Assembly (NCBI RefSeq): GCF_030272615.1
Contig: NW_026729155.1
Coordinates: forward strand, 62,001-126,000
Source of the DNA: Cryptomeria japonica
Taxonomy: Eukaryota; Streptophyta; Pinopsida; Cupressales; Cupressaceae
DNA length: 64,000 bases
Direction of reading: 5' to 3'
Below the pieces are notes generated by a model. The model was not told the origin of the DNA, did no database searches, and saw only the letters and a program-made list of their open reading frames with translations. Below are positions 1 through 12,580 of the stretch, in pieces (the stretch's first letter is position 1; every line of letters starts with the position of its first letter). The position numbers were made by a program, and so were the translations under genes.

Positions 1-1874
1 TTGTGGATGTTGAGTTTATAATCGGTTCTGGCAGGTTCATATTTATTTGTGCCCGTTTCATTGCATAATAAGATAGAGGTACATTGTTCTTTCTATGGTG
101 CTTTATATCAGCATTCTAGTTTTCTACCCTTCTTCCGTAAGCATGTGCTCTCTCTGCATTTTGTGTGTCTTTGCACACAGTTCACTAACTCTTCATAATC
201 ATCCAATGGATTTGTGGCTACTATGTCTATTGTGTTTAGGAGGCATAGATCATCACATGGAGATCAGTATATCTGGTTGTTCCTATGTGTTGTTGCACGA
301 GGGTTCCAAGCGCCTACATACTTATCAAAAAAAAAAATTGCTTTATCAACATCTTCGTTATTTTCCCAATCTAGCTTGTCCATATCTGGTGCATCTTGGA
401 GCCACGAGAACCCATGAACGTGTGTGGTTCCTTGGTGTTGCCATTCATATCTGTACCAATAATCTATCACACCAAAGAGTTTCTCAATAACTTCTTCACG
501 GAATATGGTGAATCTTTGATGTAGGTATAATGATTTTATATGCAAGTTATTAATAACATTTTCAAGACGGTGCTTATTTGAACGCATGGAAAGCTCTATA
601 TTATTTGTGAGGAGTTATTGGAGGTTTGGCCACTTTGTATCGGTTGCGCTTAGTGTGAAGAAGAGGGCAGGAGATCCTATTTGGTTTATCATGTTTGTTA
701 ATTTTAAACAACACTTGTTGCAATATGGTCTGGTTCCTCTCATGGTAGAGCCAAAGTGCAGCAATTTCATAGCTAGTTGTGAGCTGGGGAGTTCTTTCAG
801 GTTTGCGCGTAAATTCTCAATAGTGGCTGGTAAGTGCTCTTTTACATTTTTTTTCATGAAAACTGTTGTGAGCGGTTAGCTTCGATGAAGCATCATAAGG
901 TTATAGATGTAGTATCAGAATCTTGGATGTTGTTCAAATCTGTGATCACGGAATCGTATCAAGTGTAGTACATATTCATGCATCTTTATTTCCCTAGTTC
1001 TTGGTTGTATTTGTAATCCAATTCCATTTGGGAAGAGTGTTGGAAATGCCATATCCAGTAGGCCCTCAGTATTATATTCATTAATTGGGGTTAAGCCTAT
1101 TTCTAGCTAGTCAATGATGTTATCTATGGTGTCCTCTAGCTCTAGTGTTTTCTTAATTATCTGTAGTTCACGGTGTTCATTCGGTAGGTAGAATATAACT
1201 AATGATGAATTGGTTATCATACCCTCAACTTGGTCTTCATCAGCATCTTCACTGTTTGCTACCATTACATCATGGTTTGCTTAAATGGTGTGAAGCATGC
1301 TTGATACATCTGTTATTTCCTTGGGGATTTGGTTTAGATTGTTATAATCTATTGACACATCTTTATACTATGGGTCATATTTCACTTTGTATTGCAATGT
1401 ATCCATAACACGACCCCTACTTACGTAATAGTCATAGTAGTTTCCTTGAGCATGGGGTCTACAAATTATAAGGACATCTATGTCTCCCAATTTACATGGG
1501 AGCACACTTGCAATATTCTGTATATCTTGTGGGAAGCTAATTGTATGGCCGTTGTATTTATATTGGCCTCCAATAGTATGGGTAACTTGTAATATTGGGT
1601 TCACTCTAGCAATGAGCATTTCTTCTACTTGCGTCAATATCTTCAGTATAATAGGTTGATCCCCTGGGTCCATGTTATTGTGCAGTCAGAACTAGTGTAT
1701 GCCCTTTTCATTTATGCATCTCCTATAGGTGGGGGTTTGGCATGATGAGTATGAAAGCATACCTAGGTATGAATCTTTGCATATGTTACATACTTCCAAG
1801 TTAGAAAGCACGTCTATTTTCCTATGAAAGCTTTTCATTGCTGTCTTGAATCTAGCATTAGCATTCAACCCCAT
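1..1874 (-). pseudogene. Helitron Rep/helicase-like protein, N-terminal half, degenerate
   Basis: This is a decayed Helitron replication-initiator gene, read on the minus strand and running off the left edge. Successive blocks match the plant Helitron protein in order: a Cys-rich segment (about 1874-1692), a block with LTQVEEMLIARVNPILQVTH (about 1650-1590), NEYNTEGLLDMAFPTLFPNG (about 1080-1030), HEYVLHLIRFRDHRFEQHPRF (about 985-920), then FGSTMRGTRPY and GSPALFFTLSATDTKWP. The Rep block YWYRYEWQHQGTTHVHGF near 450-400 contains the HUH metal-binding motif (HVH). CVQRHTKC follows near 170. Frame is largely kept from 1874 to about 150 with scattered stops and a few shifts. The SF1 helicase half would lie left of the window. 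The family normally cuts single-stranded DNA for rolling-circle transposition; this copy cannot be translated. Identity is confident, element boundaries are not. Confidence 0.9.
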
Positions 1875-2081
1875 TGTTTTATTTGTTTGATATCATTCTT
1901 GCACTTGTAGTTTTTGGTTGGCTTGAGAATTGGTCACATTTGCATATTTTCCGTTCACAGGGTTAGTTTTGTATTGTTCTTTTCTTCTCAAATGCCTATG
2001 TATAGCTATTTTCTCCTTATGTCTAGCATAATATGTTCAACTTCTTTTTCAATTTAGTTCTTTTTGATCTTGCATTTGTTT

Positions 2082-2222
2082 AGGGTGATTGGTGGTTCGT
2101 TGAACACTGGAGTCAGCCATTTGATTGTAGTATTTAGTGGGAAAAGCACGTTTAGGGTGATTGGTGTTCCCTTGAGCATTAGAGTTAGCCATCTGATTAC
2201 AGTATTCAGTGGGAAAATCATA
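2082..2222. repeat. Two-unit tandem repeat, about 72 bp
   Basis: Two adjacent units beginning AGGGTGATTGGTG align over about 70 bases (about 2082-2153 and 2154-2222). They lie just upstream of the Helitron Rep gene in its sense. On the minus strand they would encode a repeated peptide containing NQMA and NTNHPK, so they may be the N-terminal tail of the Helitron ORF. Confidence 0.6.
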
Positions 2223-2354
2223 ACCACCTTCACAAACAAGATTTGAACCAAATAGAAACATTACAATATAATATACATGGAACATTGCATATTGGAATAG
2301 ACAAAGAATTTGAGCTCTGAATACAAAAGGAAGGAAGCATGTATTAAAGAACAT

Positions 2355-5300
2355 GGAAACAGTGCTGAAAGTAATTACAATTCAATGTACTGAAATTTAT
2401 GGACAGACTCAAATTATTATAAGATAAAGTCCATTTGACAATTAGAAATTTAAAGGAAAGTTTTTTTACCTGAAGACACATAATGGGTCAAAAAATGAAG
2501 TTGTGTTTCCATGAGATTTGTTGTTATTTCAGGAATCCTTTGGTTCATATCTATCTAATGCCTTGTTCACCACCATACGGTCAATCAGTATAAAATTTGT
2601 TCATAGATGCTTCAGTTGGATTTAATAGTTCCTTAAGAATATATATGGCATTAACAAATGTAAACCAAAACATGAATTCAATCAACATCTGATTAAGATA
2701 TTTTAACATGGACAGGAATATAGCCTAATGTATGTAAAATCAATGTGGTATCATAAGCCTGCCATCTAAATGCATGTCTTTTGAATCATATGCTCATTAC
2801 AGGCACATAGTACATGTGTGCTTACATAGACATAACTAATTCAAAATGGGAGAAGAAAGAATTGAAAGAACAAGGAGTAAAAGAATGTGAAACATTGGTT
2901 ACTCACTGGATAGAGAATTTTAAAAATCTCGTCCAAGAAAATTGAACCCAACACTAATTCCTGTAGTGCCTAAGGTGAGAGAAAATCCACTACAAAGTCT
3001 TAATCTAGCTTGAACTTTATCATCAGATGTCCAATATGGTGCAACAACCTTCCAAAACCTATTGATAAGAGTTTGAAGGTTTGAACCTTCTCTCTGCCAA
3101 AAAGCAACTCTATTAAATAGTCTCTAAGGAAGTAAAATAAACACATAAAATGAATATGCAAGTATCTCCTAGTTATGATAATAGTATAAAGGTCAAGCTT
3201 TTCAACTTGCAGCACAAATCAGATTGAGAAAATTGTTATCAAAGTACCAAGAATAATAGACAGCCTTTAGAATAGTTAAGAGACCATAACAAAATTCAGG
3301 ATGCCATCCCCATTGGCAAAATTTTAAAGCACAATTCACTTATGAAAATGAGGCTGAATAAAGAACTTAGAACCAGGTAATGTAATAAGTGGAATATTTC
3401 TATAAAATATAGGAAAGACTTCTGAAATGGAAGTGACTATCTGATACCACATCAATTAAAAGTTCCTTGTTCAGCAAGATGAGCAAGAATCAAGTATTTC
3501 CAATCGATATCTATAAGTATTTATGAGTACACATGGATAGTTACTACTACTAAATTTCAGAATCATAAATCTCGTATAAAACCATAGGATTGTTCATAAA
3601 ACTCACATGGACATTTCAACAAATTTTTACAAATAATTACCACAAAAAATAAATCTCTCAATTCCCAAAACTGGAAATAATTTTTCTTTACAAATTGATG
3701 ATTAGAGACATTAAATTATACATAAAGCTTTAATTTTTATTAGCATGATTAAAACTTAGATTATATAACATTTATATTGATTTAATATCGTTGGGAGTTA
3801 CTACCCTACAATAACAGATCTACAAAAAACACCTGTATTAGTGTAACGATGGATCTAGTAGATAAGTGTTGACATACATGATGGATGTGTCAAGAATGAG
3901 TATGTGTCATACAAATGGGAGTGATAAAAGTTCAGGATAATTGGGAGCTCAAAGACAAACTACAAGTCGGTAAGATGAAGAATTAAAATCTCAATGCTCT
4001 AGTCTAGGCCATTGAAAAAGCACACCATATGCAATTGTATATGTGGTACATTATTGGAAATTATATTTGCTTAAAATATTTAAGAACAGTATTTCTTAAA
4101 CAACATTGTTGTCAAGGCCAATAAATCCAAGGAAGAAATCAAAGCTTTTGTGCAAGCACTGAAGCAATTTATGGAAGAATATAATCTAGATTAGTACACT
4201 GAAGAGAGCCAACTTTTAGTACAAGGGTTGACACAATGATTATATGTTATGTATGACCATTTTTAGGCATAGTAGTGACTGAAGCAAATATAGTAATATT
4301 ATGATGTCCAAACTATGAACTACTTCTTAGAACTTATAGAAATAGCCTGGCTGATAGTTTGTATTTTTGATATGATACATTTCATAGTTAGCTAAATGCT
4401 AACCTGACTTTCGAGGCTATAATTTTGTGGTTTATATGCTATCTTTAGTTCAAGAAAATAGTCAATATTTTTTTTGATTATGTTTACAAATTTTATTCTA
4501 GTGTCATCGTAAATTTGACAAATTTGAAAATAATAATATATCTTCCAACCTGGTAAATGAATCATTAAAAATTCTATTTTAGATAGGCAAAAGACCCTAC
4601 AACTCTCTATCAACAAAATACCATCCAACCGTTTAAGCTACCCAATCTATTTTGATATGCAAAACAGAGACCAAAAAAGACATTTACCAATAATAAATTT
4701 ACCATAAATATTATATTGTTAATCTCATATTTACTTGAATAGTATACCTCTTTCCATTTGTGGTGCCCTATAACTACAAGGTCAAAGTACGTTCTATAGA
4801 ACTTTCTATTCCTGGTATACATTCAAGTCGACTTCCCTGCATAGCAACTATTTCTGTGTATATACAAACTACGTCATTGACAATATTTGGGCTACTCAAA
4901 ATAAGAAACAGTAAGATATTTGCAAGAGTTATGGAAGTTACGCATCTCAATTTGGGATTATTTTCAGTTATTTTGAATGCACATAAGTTTTCACAGATTC
5001 AAATAAATGTAAATAAAGCAAAAAGTATAGACAATCCAACACTAACAACATTGCACTAAAATATGTAGTGAATGTACTGAACATAGTCAAATCAAACAAA
5101 ATGCAAGCATCTTTGCCTGTGGCTCAAGACAAGGCAGTAAGTTCCCCCCTCATAATTTATTTCTACTTTTGTAGTTTCAATAAAATAAACAGATTTACTT
5201 CGCATGGTATACCAAAATAATTGTAGTACAAGACATATCAAAGCATGTCATTCATGAAAGTTGACATTCCTCCACAATGCAAGTTTGAACTCAACATATA

Positions 5301-6179
5301 GCATGTATTGCACAAAAATATTCTCAGACAAGGTTGAATGTATTGTATACCCTACTAAACCCATATTTTTTCTATATAATCTCAAACTCCTTACAAAATC
5401 CATACAATATCAAGCTCTTTTGTGTTATTACCAAGAATATATATATTACCAATATATATTTGCAGACAATCTGCAATATACACTCTGGGTGAAAAGATCA
5501 GATTCAGCTTGTCATGACTGTGTTTTCTTTCCATTGTATTTTTCTTATTCTAACAATCATTGTTCTTTGACAGTCTCTAATTCTTGTTTCAGCAACGTAA
5601 GATGTATTACAGTTACTTGCAACTATGAATTAAATAATCATAATCACAGAATATGCATTTGTAATATACAACATGAACTCAAAATTATATGCACATATAC
5701 AGTTTCATTTCCAAATAGCTTTCAATGCATGTGTCTCATTTGAAATCAAGTTATCAATTGAAATGAAGTTATCAGTAAAGTTCCCAAATTTAACAAGAGT
5801 TGAATTGCATCGTATGAAAAAGAAAAGTTACATTGCATCATATGGAAAAGAATCTATTGGTTAAGCTTTATAACTTAAAAGATCAGACAATCCTAAATCA
5901 TTTGGAGTCCATGTAAAAATGTTAGCAAGATTTTGAAAATAGGTAATCAAGAGAAAAGGTAGTTTCTAGGTTTGCCCATCACATATTGGCATTCATGATT
6001 TATTAATTTACAATGCATACACATCATGAGACACACACAAGAGCACACACACAATAAATTACATTTTCACTCTGTTTACAACTGTACACTGATTATCATT
6101 GTCTATATTTACAACCGGCTGTATTTACAACTGTGTGCTGGCCTTAATGCTAGAGGCTTGTATCAGTACACATTTATTT
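2355..6179. other. Noncoding stretch between Helitron Rep and RPA relics
   Basis: Apart from the ABC transporter exon I find no convincing gene here. A possible exon on the minus strand near 2650-2470 ends with a donor-like CTTCAGGTAAA, and the peptide around it contains RMVVNKALDRYEPKDS, which I cannot identify. On the plus strand, about 4094-4262, an open stretch with SKEEIKAFVQALKQFMEEYN and in-frame stops is also unidentified. The rest is AT-rich, with short CA-rich runs near 6030-6060. Confidence 0.4.
2907..3093 (-). pseudogene. Relic exon of ABC transporter D family (ABCD2-like, chloroplast type)
   Basis: The minus strand reads LQTLINRFWKVVAPYW, then SDDKVQARLRL, then LGTTGISVGFNFLGRDF. 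This matches the start of the transmembrane region of the plant half-size ABC transporter D family member 2, as I know it from Arabidopsis. The block is bounded by an acceptor-like TTTTGGCAG before 3093 and a donor-like GTGAGT after 2907, so it looks like one intact exon. One TAA replaces the Tyr expected after GRDF. I could not find neighbouring exons with confidence. It is either a captured fragment inside the surrounding Helitron region or the remnant of an old gene copy. Confidence 0.75.
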
Positions 6180-8084
6180 TATTTTTTCTAGAAGTATACT
6201 ACTCTTTGAGGCAAAATCTAGCTTCTTTGCATTGGTGATGGCAACCTTAAGCCATTATTCATTATTGTATGTTTCATTTCTGCATGTTAGGTTCAAGAGG
6301 AACTAATTATACATTATGTTTTTTATGACCTCTATGGTGCTTTTCTCATCATTGTCATCAGATTGAAGCATGCATAATATTTCTGTAGGCATGCCCACGA
6401 GTTCTGTTGCCCCTTCATCAAATGCAATTGCCCATATTGTATCTATGTGATCTTGTAGGTTTGTCTGGAGGATGTATCTATAGTTACATTCAGACAAGGT
6501 CATGTTATATTTCAAACAATACTAGGTTCCTTCTTCGATCTTGTCTAATCGTTTCTTACACAGTTTTCTATTTACTTGGGTGGGACATGCTTGGTAGAAA
6601 ATTGACTTAGATTTTATTTGTTGTATCATTTCCTTTAGAATGCAATAGAAGGGTTACACTGAATTTGATGCATGTTCCTGAATTTCACTAATCGTCATTC
6701 TTTGAGGGACAGCAGTTGATGTAGCAAGCTGATGCAAAATTCCTTGTCCAGTGTGAACATTTTGGTTGCACCAATCTTTTAGCTGGGCCAATTCCTCTGT
6801 AAGAGGGTTTATGGAGAGGCTTGTATCAAATGTTGTACCTATTACCTTTCCATTAAATTCTCAAACATGACCATTCTTGATAGCAAGAGTAGTCGTTTCT
6901 TGTAAATAATGCCTTCATTGGAGTTCAGTACCTTCCTTTTCTGCCATTGCACCCCATAGTGTAACATCGATGATTGATCGAGTCATGTCGACTAACTTAA
7001 TGGTATGCCTAGGAACCTCTGTATCATCTCTTTTACATATCGTTGAGCTTGGATCAACACTGATGACAATTCCAATAACATCAATGGTTGAGCTGTTGTT
7101 TATGGTAGCCACTTGATCAAGAGGTGTGAAGACATATCTGTGCTTGGGTATAGAAGAGTCATCACTGTAGGTAGTAACCTTTGAGTCATCTACCAAGGTT
7201 ATTTCTAGTCCACTGTTGAGTTTGTTGAAAATTTTATTGGCTGGCTTGATTGCTCCACCAGATAATGTGTATGTCACTCCAACTTAGATGTTATCATAAT
7301 GGATTTTTGCTAGTTTATTGAAACACGTAACACATGTTTCAGTACCTTCGCTATCTACAATGTCCAAGCTAAAAATATGGCCACTTTCTTTTGTTGTATT
7401 ATAGTGATAGATGTCCTTCTTCACTAGGATACGACCCTTGATGGACCAATTTGGTTGGTAGGGATTCAATTTTTTTATAGGAGTTATCGTCATAGGTGCG
7501 CTGCCCACGTTTTGAGGTGTCCTGACCCCAAACAATGCTCTTTGTTGCCCAAAACCCTTACTTTTTGTGGATGTGCTTGGCTCTATACTTGCATCAAATA
7601 GAGGAAGGGTAGTTTGTACTATGTCGTCTTCCTGTTTTACATAAAGGAAAATTGGTTCTCCAATTGTAGCATGTGTTGTACATATAATCTCTACGTCCAG
7701 AATAATGATCCACCTACATAATTAAACAATCAAAAATGAAATATTTTAAGAAATGCATTTTGTTAAATGTAAAGGTTATATAAACTTTGTTGGAAAAATA
7801 GTAGACTTATTGACTCACCAAGAACCATGCGAATTTGGGAAGATATACTTTGTTAGCTGTAGAATGGAGCCAATCATGAGTTGTTTGGAATCTATGTCAT
7901 TATTATTATTTTTTGGCAAGGAAGCCTTTCATTTGTGAACGCCATCTAAAAGATCAACTCTATAATGATTGCATTGCTTAGGTCCATCCCCAAAGTTAGA
8001 TATAGCAGATATTTGGAGACATGGAGCCACAAGGATGGACCCATCATACATAAGTTGGATTGCATTTTCAATTAATACATCCAT
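6180..8084 (-). pseudogene. Replication protein A 70 kDa (large) subunit-like gene, broken
   Basis: RPA1 binds single-stranded DNA through OB folds in replication and repair, and plant Helitrons also carry RPA1-like genes. Exon 1 (8084-7819) starts at an ATG and shows the N-terminal fold (HYRVDLLDGVH, then IGSILQLTKYI) with one TGA. A 105-bp intron follows (7818-7714, GTGAGT to TATGTAG); splicing keeps frame into WIIILDVEI. DBD-A comes next (ITPIKKLNPYQPNWSIKGR, VTCFNKLA), an in-frame TAG near 7281, DBD-B (YTLSGGAIKPANKIFN, DVIGIVISVDPSSTI, VTLWG), a frameshift near 6915, then the DBD-C zinc region (ACP, Cys residues) and CNYRYILQTNLQDH to about 6180. At least four lesions make it a pseudogene. 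It lies in the same orientation as the Helitron Rep relic about 4.3 kb downstream. Confidence 0.88.
7714..7818 (-). other. Intron of the RPA1-like pseudogene
   Basis: On the minus strand the sequence goes from GTGAGTCAATAAG to an acceptor ending TATGTAG. Joining the flanks gives a Trp codon across the junction and restores the expected RPA reading frame. The retained intron shows that this copy was not made by reverse transcription of a spliced mRNA. Confidence 0.75.
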
Positions 8085-8318
8085 GAGACAGAGGATTAGG
8101 ATGTTGCCTGTAAAACCAAGAGCAAACTACTTCATTGCACTATATGATGGTTCAACAAATGGTTGGATTCATTAATGTCAACGCACATAATATACAATGT
8201 GCATGTATCAAGCCTTCAATAAATATATTATACATCACTGAGTAGAAGCAGCGACAGTGTCATCAACTGTGATCCTTGAACCTTATTCGGGATACAAATT
8301 AATGTTTGTGCTTTTCTA

Positions 8319-8363
8319 ACTATGACTATGACTATGACTATGACTATGACTATGATTATGACT
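8319..8363. repeat. Microsatellite (CTATGA)n
   Basis: About seven units of a six-base repeat (ACTATG/CTATGA) with one variant unit near the end. It lies just upstream of the RPA1-like relic. Confidence 0.9.
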
Positions 8364-11300
8364 TAGTTGTGAAATAAATAGAATGATATATTTATGCTTG
8401 TGCTTGTTTCTATGCTAGTACTCCAATAGCCCATAATAGGGCAGCCTCGAGAGGATGTAGAGTGTAGGATAGATTGAAAGTTTTGCAGTAGCTTGAGAGG
8501 GCATCATAGTTGACAACATCAATATAGCATAATACACAACCAAAAGTAGTTTAAGCATTGTACCAAGAACAAGTATCGCATGTTTCACTTGGAAGTAGCA
8601 ATTTATATAGATTTTTGTTCTAACATGATCGTTGACGTCGTAGTTCATCAGTTCTCTTTAGTTTGCACAATGTGGAGCCTCCTCTTGCTCAAGATGTAAT
8701 AAGAATTCTGGGTTACACAATGTAGAAAACTGCATCTAACAAGTGAAACATGGGCACTTGCTCATGGGTTTGCTTCTACGTTTACTGTTTAGTGAGAATT
8801 TATCTTGTAGTTTGTAGAGAATGGGACAACCCGTTATAGCTTTAAAGTGCGTAGGGACAAGCTGAAAAATAACCCTGTTGCATATTGTGTTTGATCTGTT
8901 GTATCAAAATGGGTTTGAGTGCAAGGGATGTCATCTTTGGCTTCTGATGTACATCATGTTTAGCTATTGCATGGTGCTAAGTTATGCGTATGACCTGAAG
9001 AACTAACATTCATGGGCTTAAACTATGATTTTAAATAATGAGAACCAATCCAAAAAAAAAAAAGGTTTTAACGTGAACATTTGATGAAAACAGAGTATGG
9101 CTTAGTTGATACGAGAGCATCGGATACACAAAATTAGAACCAATCCATCTCTTAAATCTAATAAATTCTCTATTAAAGTGAGTTTCTTGTATGGTTTTAC
9201 CGTGCCTATTATTTGCCAGACTTTTGCTCTATATCTATTGAACCTATGCATGCCCAAATTATATGACAAACAAAACAAACAACAAACTATGGTAAAACTA
9301 CAAACTGAAACCCAATAGACAATAGCACAAAATTTTAGCACTATTAGTAAGATTTAGTATCTAGGAAAAAATATTCAGGAAAAATTGAAAGGGAATTAAA
9401 CTCACTAAAGTTATTTTTTAAACACTATCAGTTTTTTTCTTGTTCATAGTAAAGAGCCTGTCAAAAGCACAAGGTGAAAACCCAATGTTAGATTCTATAA
9501 TTATGCATGTTGGGTATTGTACAGTTGAACAAAACATAAAACTACCAAATAAATTGAACTATATCATTATACAACACAGACGTAAAATTCAACTTAAAAA
9601 AGTCATTTTTCCTAGAACTGACATTTTTTTCCTCATACAAACTAAATTACAAATTGAAACCCTAGCTAAAACACATAACATTATAATTTATCACAATTCC
9701 AATTCACTTCTATATAATATAAAACCTTGATAAAAAACACAATATATTGAGCTACAACATATAAATTACAGAAAAAAGGGTACATTAAACTCATCAAGTT
9801 TCCAGCATCAAAGGTTTTTTTAACATCTCGATTATAGTGCAAACAAAATCTGTAGGCAAAACATCTATTATATTTACAGCCATAGAATTATTGAAATGAT
9901 ACACAAGATTGATGCAAATACCTTCAAAATCTTCAAATAATGCCAAAGCTTATTAGAACTATTTGTTTGTTTTCAAGTGTTGATTGAATGAAAGTGTGTT
10001 CTGTTTATGTAATGTCTGGGCATCAAAGAATGTATTAATGAAAACATTTCATGAAGGATAAATTGTGGCTGAGAACTAAATGCATATGCACATTGCATGA
10101 GTTAGAACATGTGATTACCTATGATTTGGTTGTCTGGGTGCTGGAAGAATAGGATGTGTTGAGGGAAAAGTTGGAAAAACACTTCTGAGATTTCAAACAT
10201 TCCACTCTCATTTCCTGGAAAGTCATATTGCTACAGTAGTTGAGTGTTTGGGGATGAAACCATAAGAGTAGCACACGGTATAGTTTGACAACAGATTTGT
10301 ATAGAGGGCTGTCAGGATAATCAATGAATTCAGACAGCTAAATTTGTGGTTTACTAATTAAATAAAATGATCTATCAAACCTATGTTTATCTTAAAAACA
10401 TAAAATTTTGAATTATTCTTACAATTTATTAATCTAAATCTAACGAACAAATGATAAACTAAAAATCATGAACAAACCTAGAAAATAAGAATAAAACAAG
10501 ATGCGTCTTGGATCGAAAAAGCTTGTGTACCTTGGATTCTTTGTTTGACATAATGAATTTCATTAAATATGATATGAAATGTCACAGAGATGAGTATGGT
10601 TTTTCTTTTCTGTGGTAGGGGTGTCGATTAGCATCAAAATAATGGTAGTGTTCATGGGGAATTAATAGTGTCCAGTTTCCCTAGAAGCACTAGCATCAGT
10701 AATAGATGGAAGTGGATCTTTTTCTTTATTTGGAATGAAGCAATAAGAGTAAGGGCATTGAAACACCCTCCCTCTGGCCTACTCTATAGAATATATAGCT
10801 TGAACACTGGGGGAGAGAGTTCATACTTGAGGAGTGCCTAGAGTTCCGGGAGGGCTGAGGCATTGAACCAACCTACTAAGCAGACACCTATTCTATAGAT
10901 TATAGATAGAGCTCAAACACCAAACCATCAGTCTACAAACACCCACCTATAGGCAAGCAGGGTAGGGCTTGGATATGATCCAACCGCCATAAGGGTTAAG
11001 GGTTGGGTTAAGGGTATAGGGCTCCTCGATAAACAACCATTCATAAACAACAAACCCAACAAACTCAATTGGTACAATTAAAAGCAAACTACCATGAACA
11101 AATTATAAGATTGCAGACAACGTTACATACCAAGTTATGCAGTCGACTCTGTTCTTCATCCTGTTGAACCATATGATGGAGTAGATTAAGTCTAAGTAAA
11201 GAGTCGATTGAAGATGGGTTCAGACGGTCTTTGCCAGAAATTCACCTCTGGGTGGATATGCAACCCGCATGCAAGCAACCACATCAATGTCCACCACAGC

Positions 11301-12129
11301 TGGACTATTAACCCTAACCACGCGTTATACGCGTTATAGGAGCTATCACAGAAAGCCTATCGACAAATTAATTGAAATAAAAATATATATTTGTTGTTTA
11401 ATAATTTTGAAATTGAACTTGTTTTGTTAAAAAGGAAAAAAAGAAGGTCAATAACATCTAGTTTTCAAAATAAAATTAGTCAAGTTTCACACAAGATAAG
11501 GCACCGTTATTATGTGTATATGTCAAGATGCTTTTTTTAAAAGGCTTACAATTAAACCTGAAATATTACATGTATACAAATTTCATCTGTAATTTTTTTC
11601 TAATTTAGAAGTTTGTGATAATTGTGTGTGCATCTTAACATATATAACATTAAATAACATATATAACACAAAAAAGTATGCATGTAAATTTTATTTTCAT
11701 ATATTTAAAGGATATGATTATGTGGTCCGTATAAAGTGATCAATTGTAAATGTGTTGTCAAGTTGTAAAGAATAAGGAAAATAGTGCATAAGTATTTCTA
11801 AAATTCAAGTAAAATATAATTATGAAACAAGAAAGTTAGTGGTCAATTATTCTCCATTCTTTAAATGATTTTTGTAAAACATTGTAAGGGATTGAAGGAA
11901 AGATAGATAAAAGTATTAAATAAATATAACTCTTATGATGAACATGTAATAATGTAGTCATATAAGATGAGATCAATTATGAGTAGCTTGTTTAGGAGAG
12001 CATGTGTATGTATGACAAATGATAGAAAATAAGAAGTGATTGTGAGCTTATAAATGTAATCAACTAAGATAAGATTATTCAAGAGATGTAACGAGAACAT
12101 GGTAATATCTATATTAATACTTAGTAGCT
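8364..12129. other. Gene-poor AT-rich stretch
   Basis: I see no recognisable protein, RNA gene or complete mobile element. The open frames here are short and in low-complexity AT-rich sequence. A two-unit duplication at 10755-10965 is listed separately. A short doubled CGCGTTATA motif lies near 11321-11340. Confidence 0.5.
10755..10965. repeat. Diverged tandem duplication, period about 105 bp
   Basis: Two segments begin GCATTGAA (10755 and 10860). Both continue through a CTATAGA block to GAACAC or CAAACAC, and they differ by many substitutions and small gaps. No coding content. Confidence 0.45.
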
Positions 12130-12580
12130 ATGGTGGGTGACCTAATTCAAAATGAACCAAATACTTGTGATGATTTTTAAAATAATATTAAGTTTTGGCT
12201 GAAAGGGGTAGAAGGTGATCTTGTGAACTATGTCGAAGGTGTGCAGGGTTTTGACTCAACCCTCTCTCAGAAATTTCCCTAGTTGCGGGAGAAAGGTGAC
12301 GTAAAATATAGGGGAGTGACCTTTATGGTCTCTGTGGAAACTATTGCTATTGTTAGTAGGTTATCTCTTAGAGCGAATTTTCTGAAAAAGATGAAGGGGT
12401 CTTACAACGATGAGCTTGATAGATTCTATAAGCTAGGAGAAGGGTTTTCAAGACTGTAGAGTGGGTACAATAGAGAAGACCTTCTTGGACTTTGGAAGGA
12501 TGCAACACTCATGCTTATAAAGTACTTTATGCTCGATGGTAGCTTAAAAATATTCCATACTCAACTCTTTACCATGATTT
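12130..12580 (+). pseudogene. Unrecognised degenerate ORF, probably transposon-derived
   Basis: From an ATG at 12130 one frame runs about 150 codons with only three or four stops (TAA near 12178, TAG near 12280 and 12460, TAA near 12580). It keeps protein-like content such as KYRGVTFMVSVETIAIVS and GSYNDELDRFYKLGEGF. I do not recognise the family. The pattern (long frame, few stops, no frameshifts) resembles the other decayed repeat ORFs in this window, so a transposon gag-like or accessory protein is the likeliest origin. Confidence 0.5.

Noticed and set aside
1202-1592. Plus-strand frames opposite the Helitron relic
   Set aside because: The minus strand carries the conserved Helitron blocks; these are shadows.
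5261-5743. Plus-strand open frame of 160 residues
   Set aside because: Rich in Tyr, Ser, Cys and Asn from AT-rich sequence, with no domain and no splice or homology support.
10990-11025. Telomere-like run (TAAGGGTTAAGGGTTGGGTTAAGGG)
   Set aside because: The unit is not a clean TTTAGGG repeat and only a few irregular copies occur, so I do not call an interstitial telomere.
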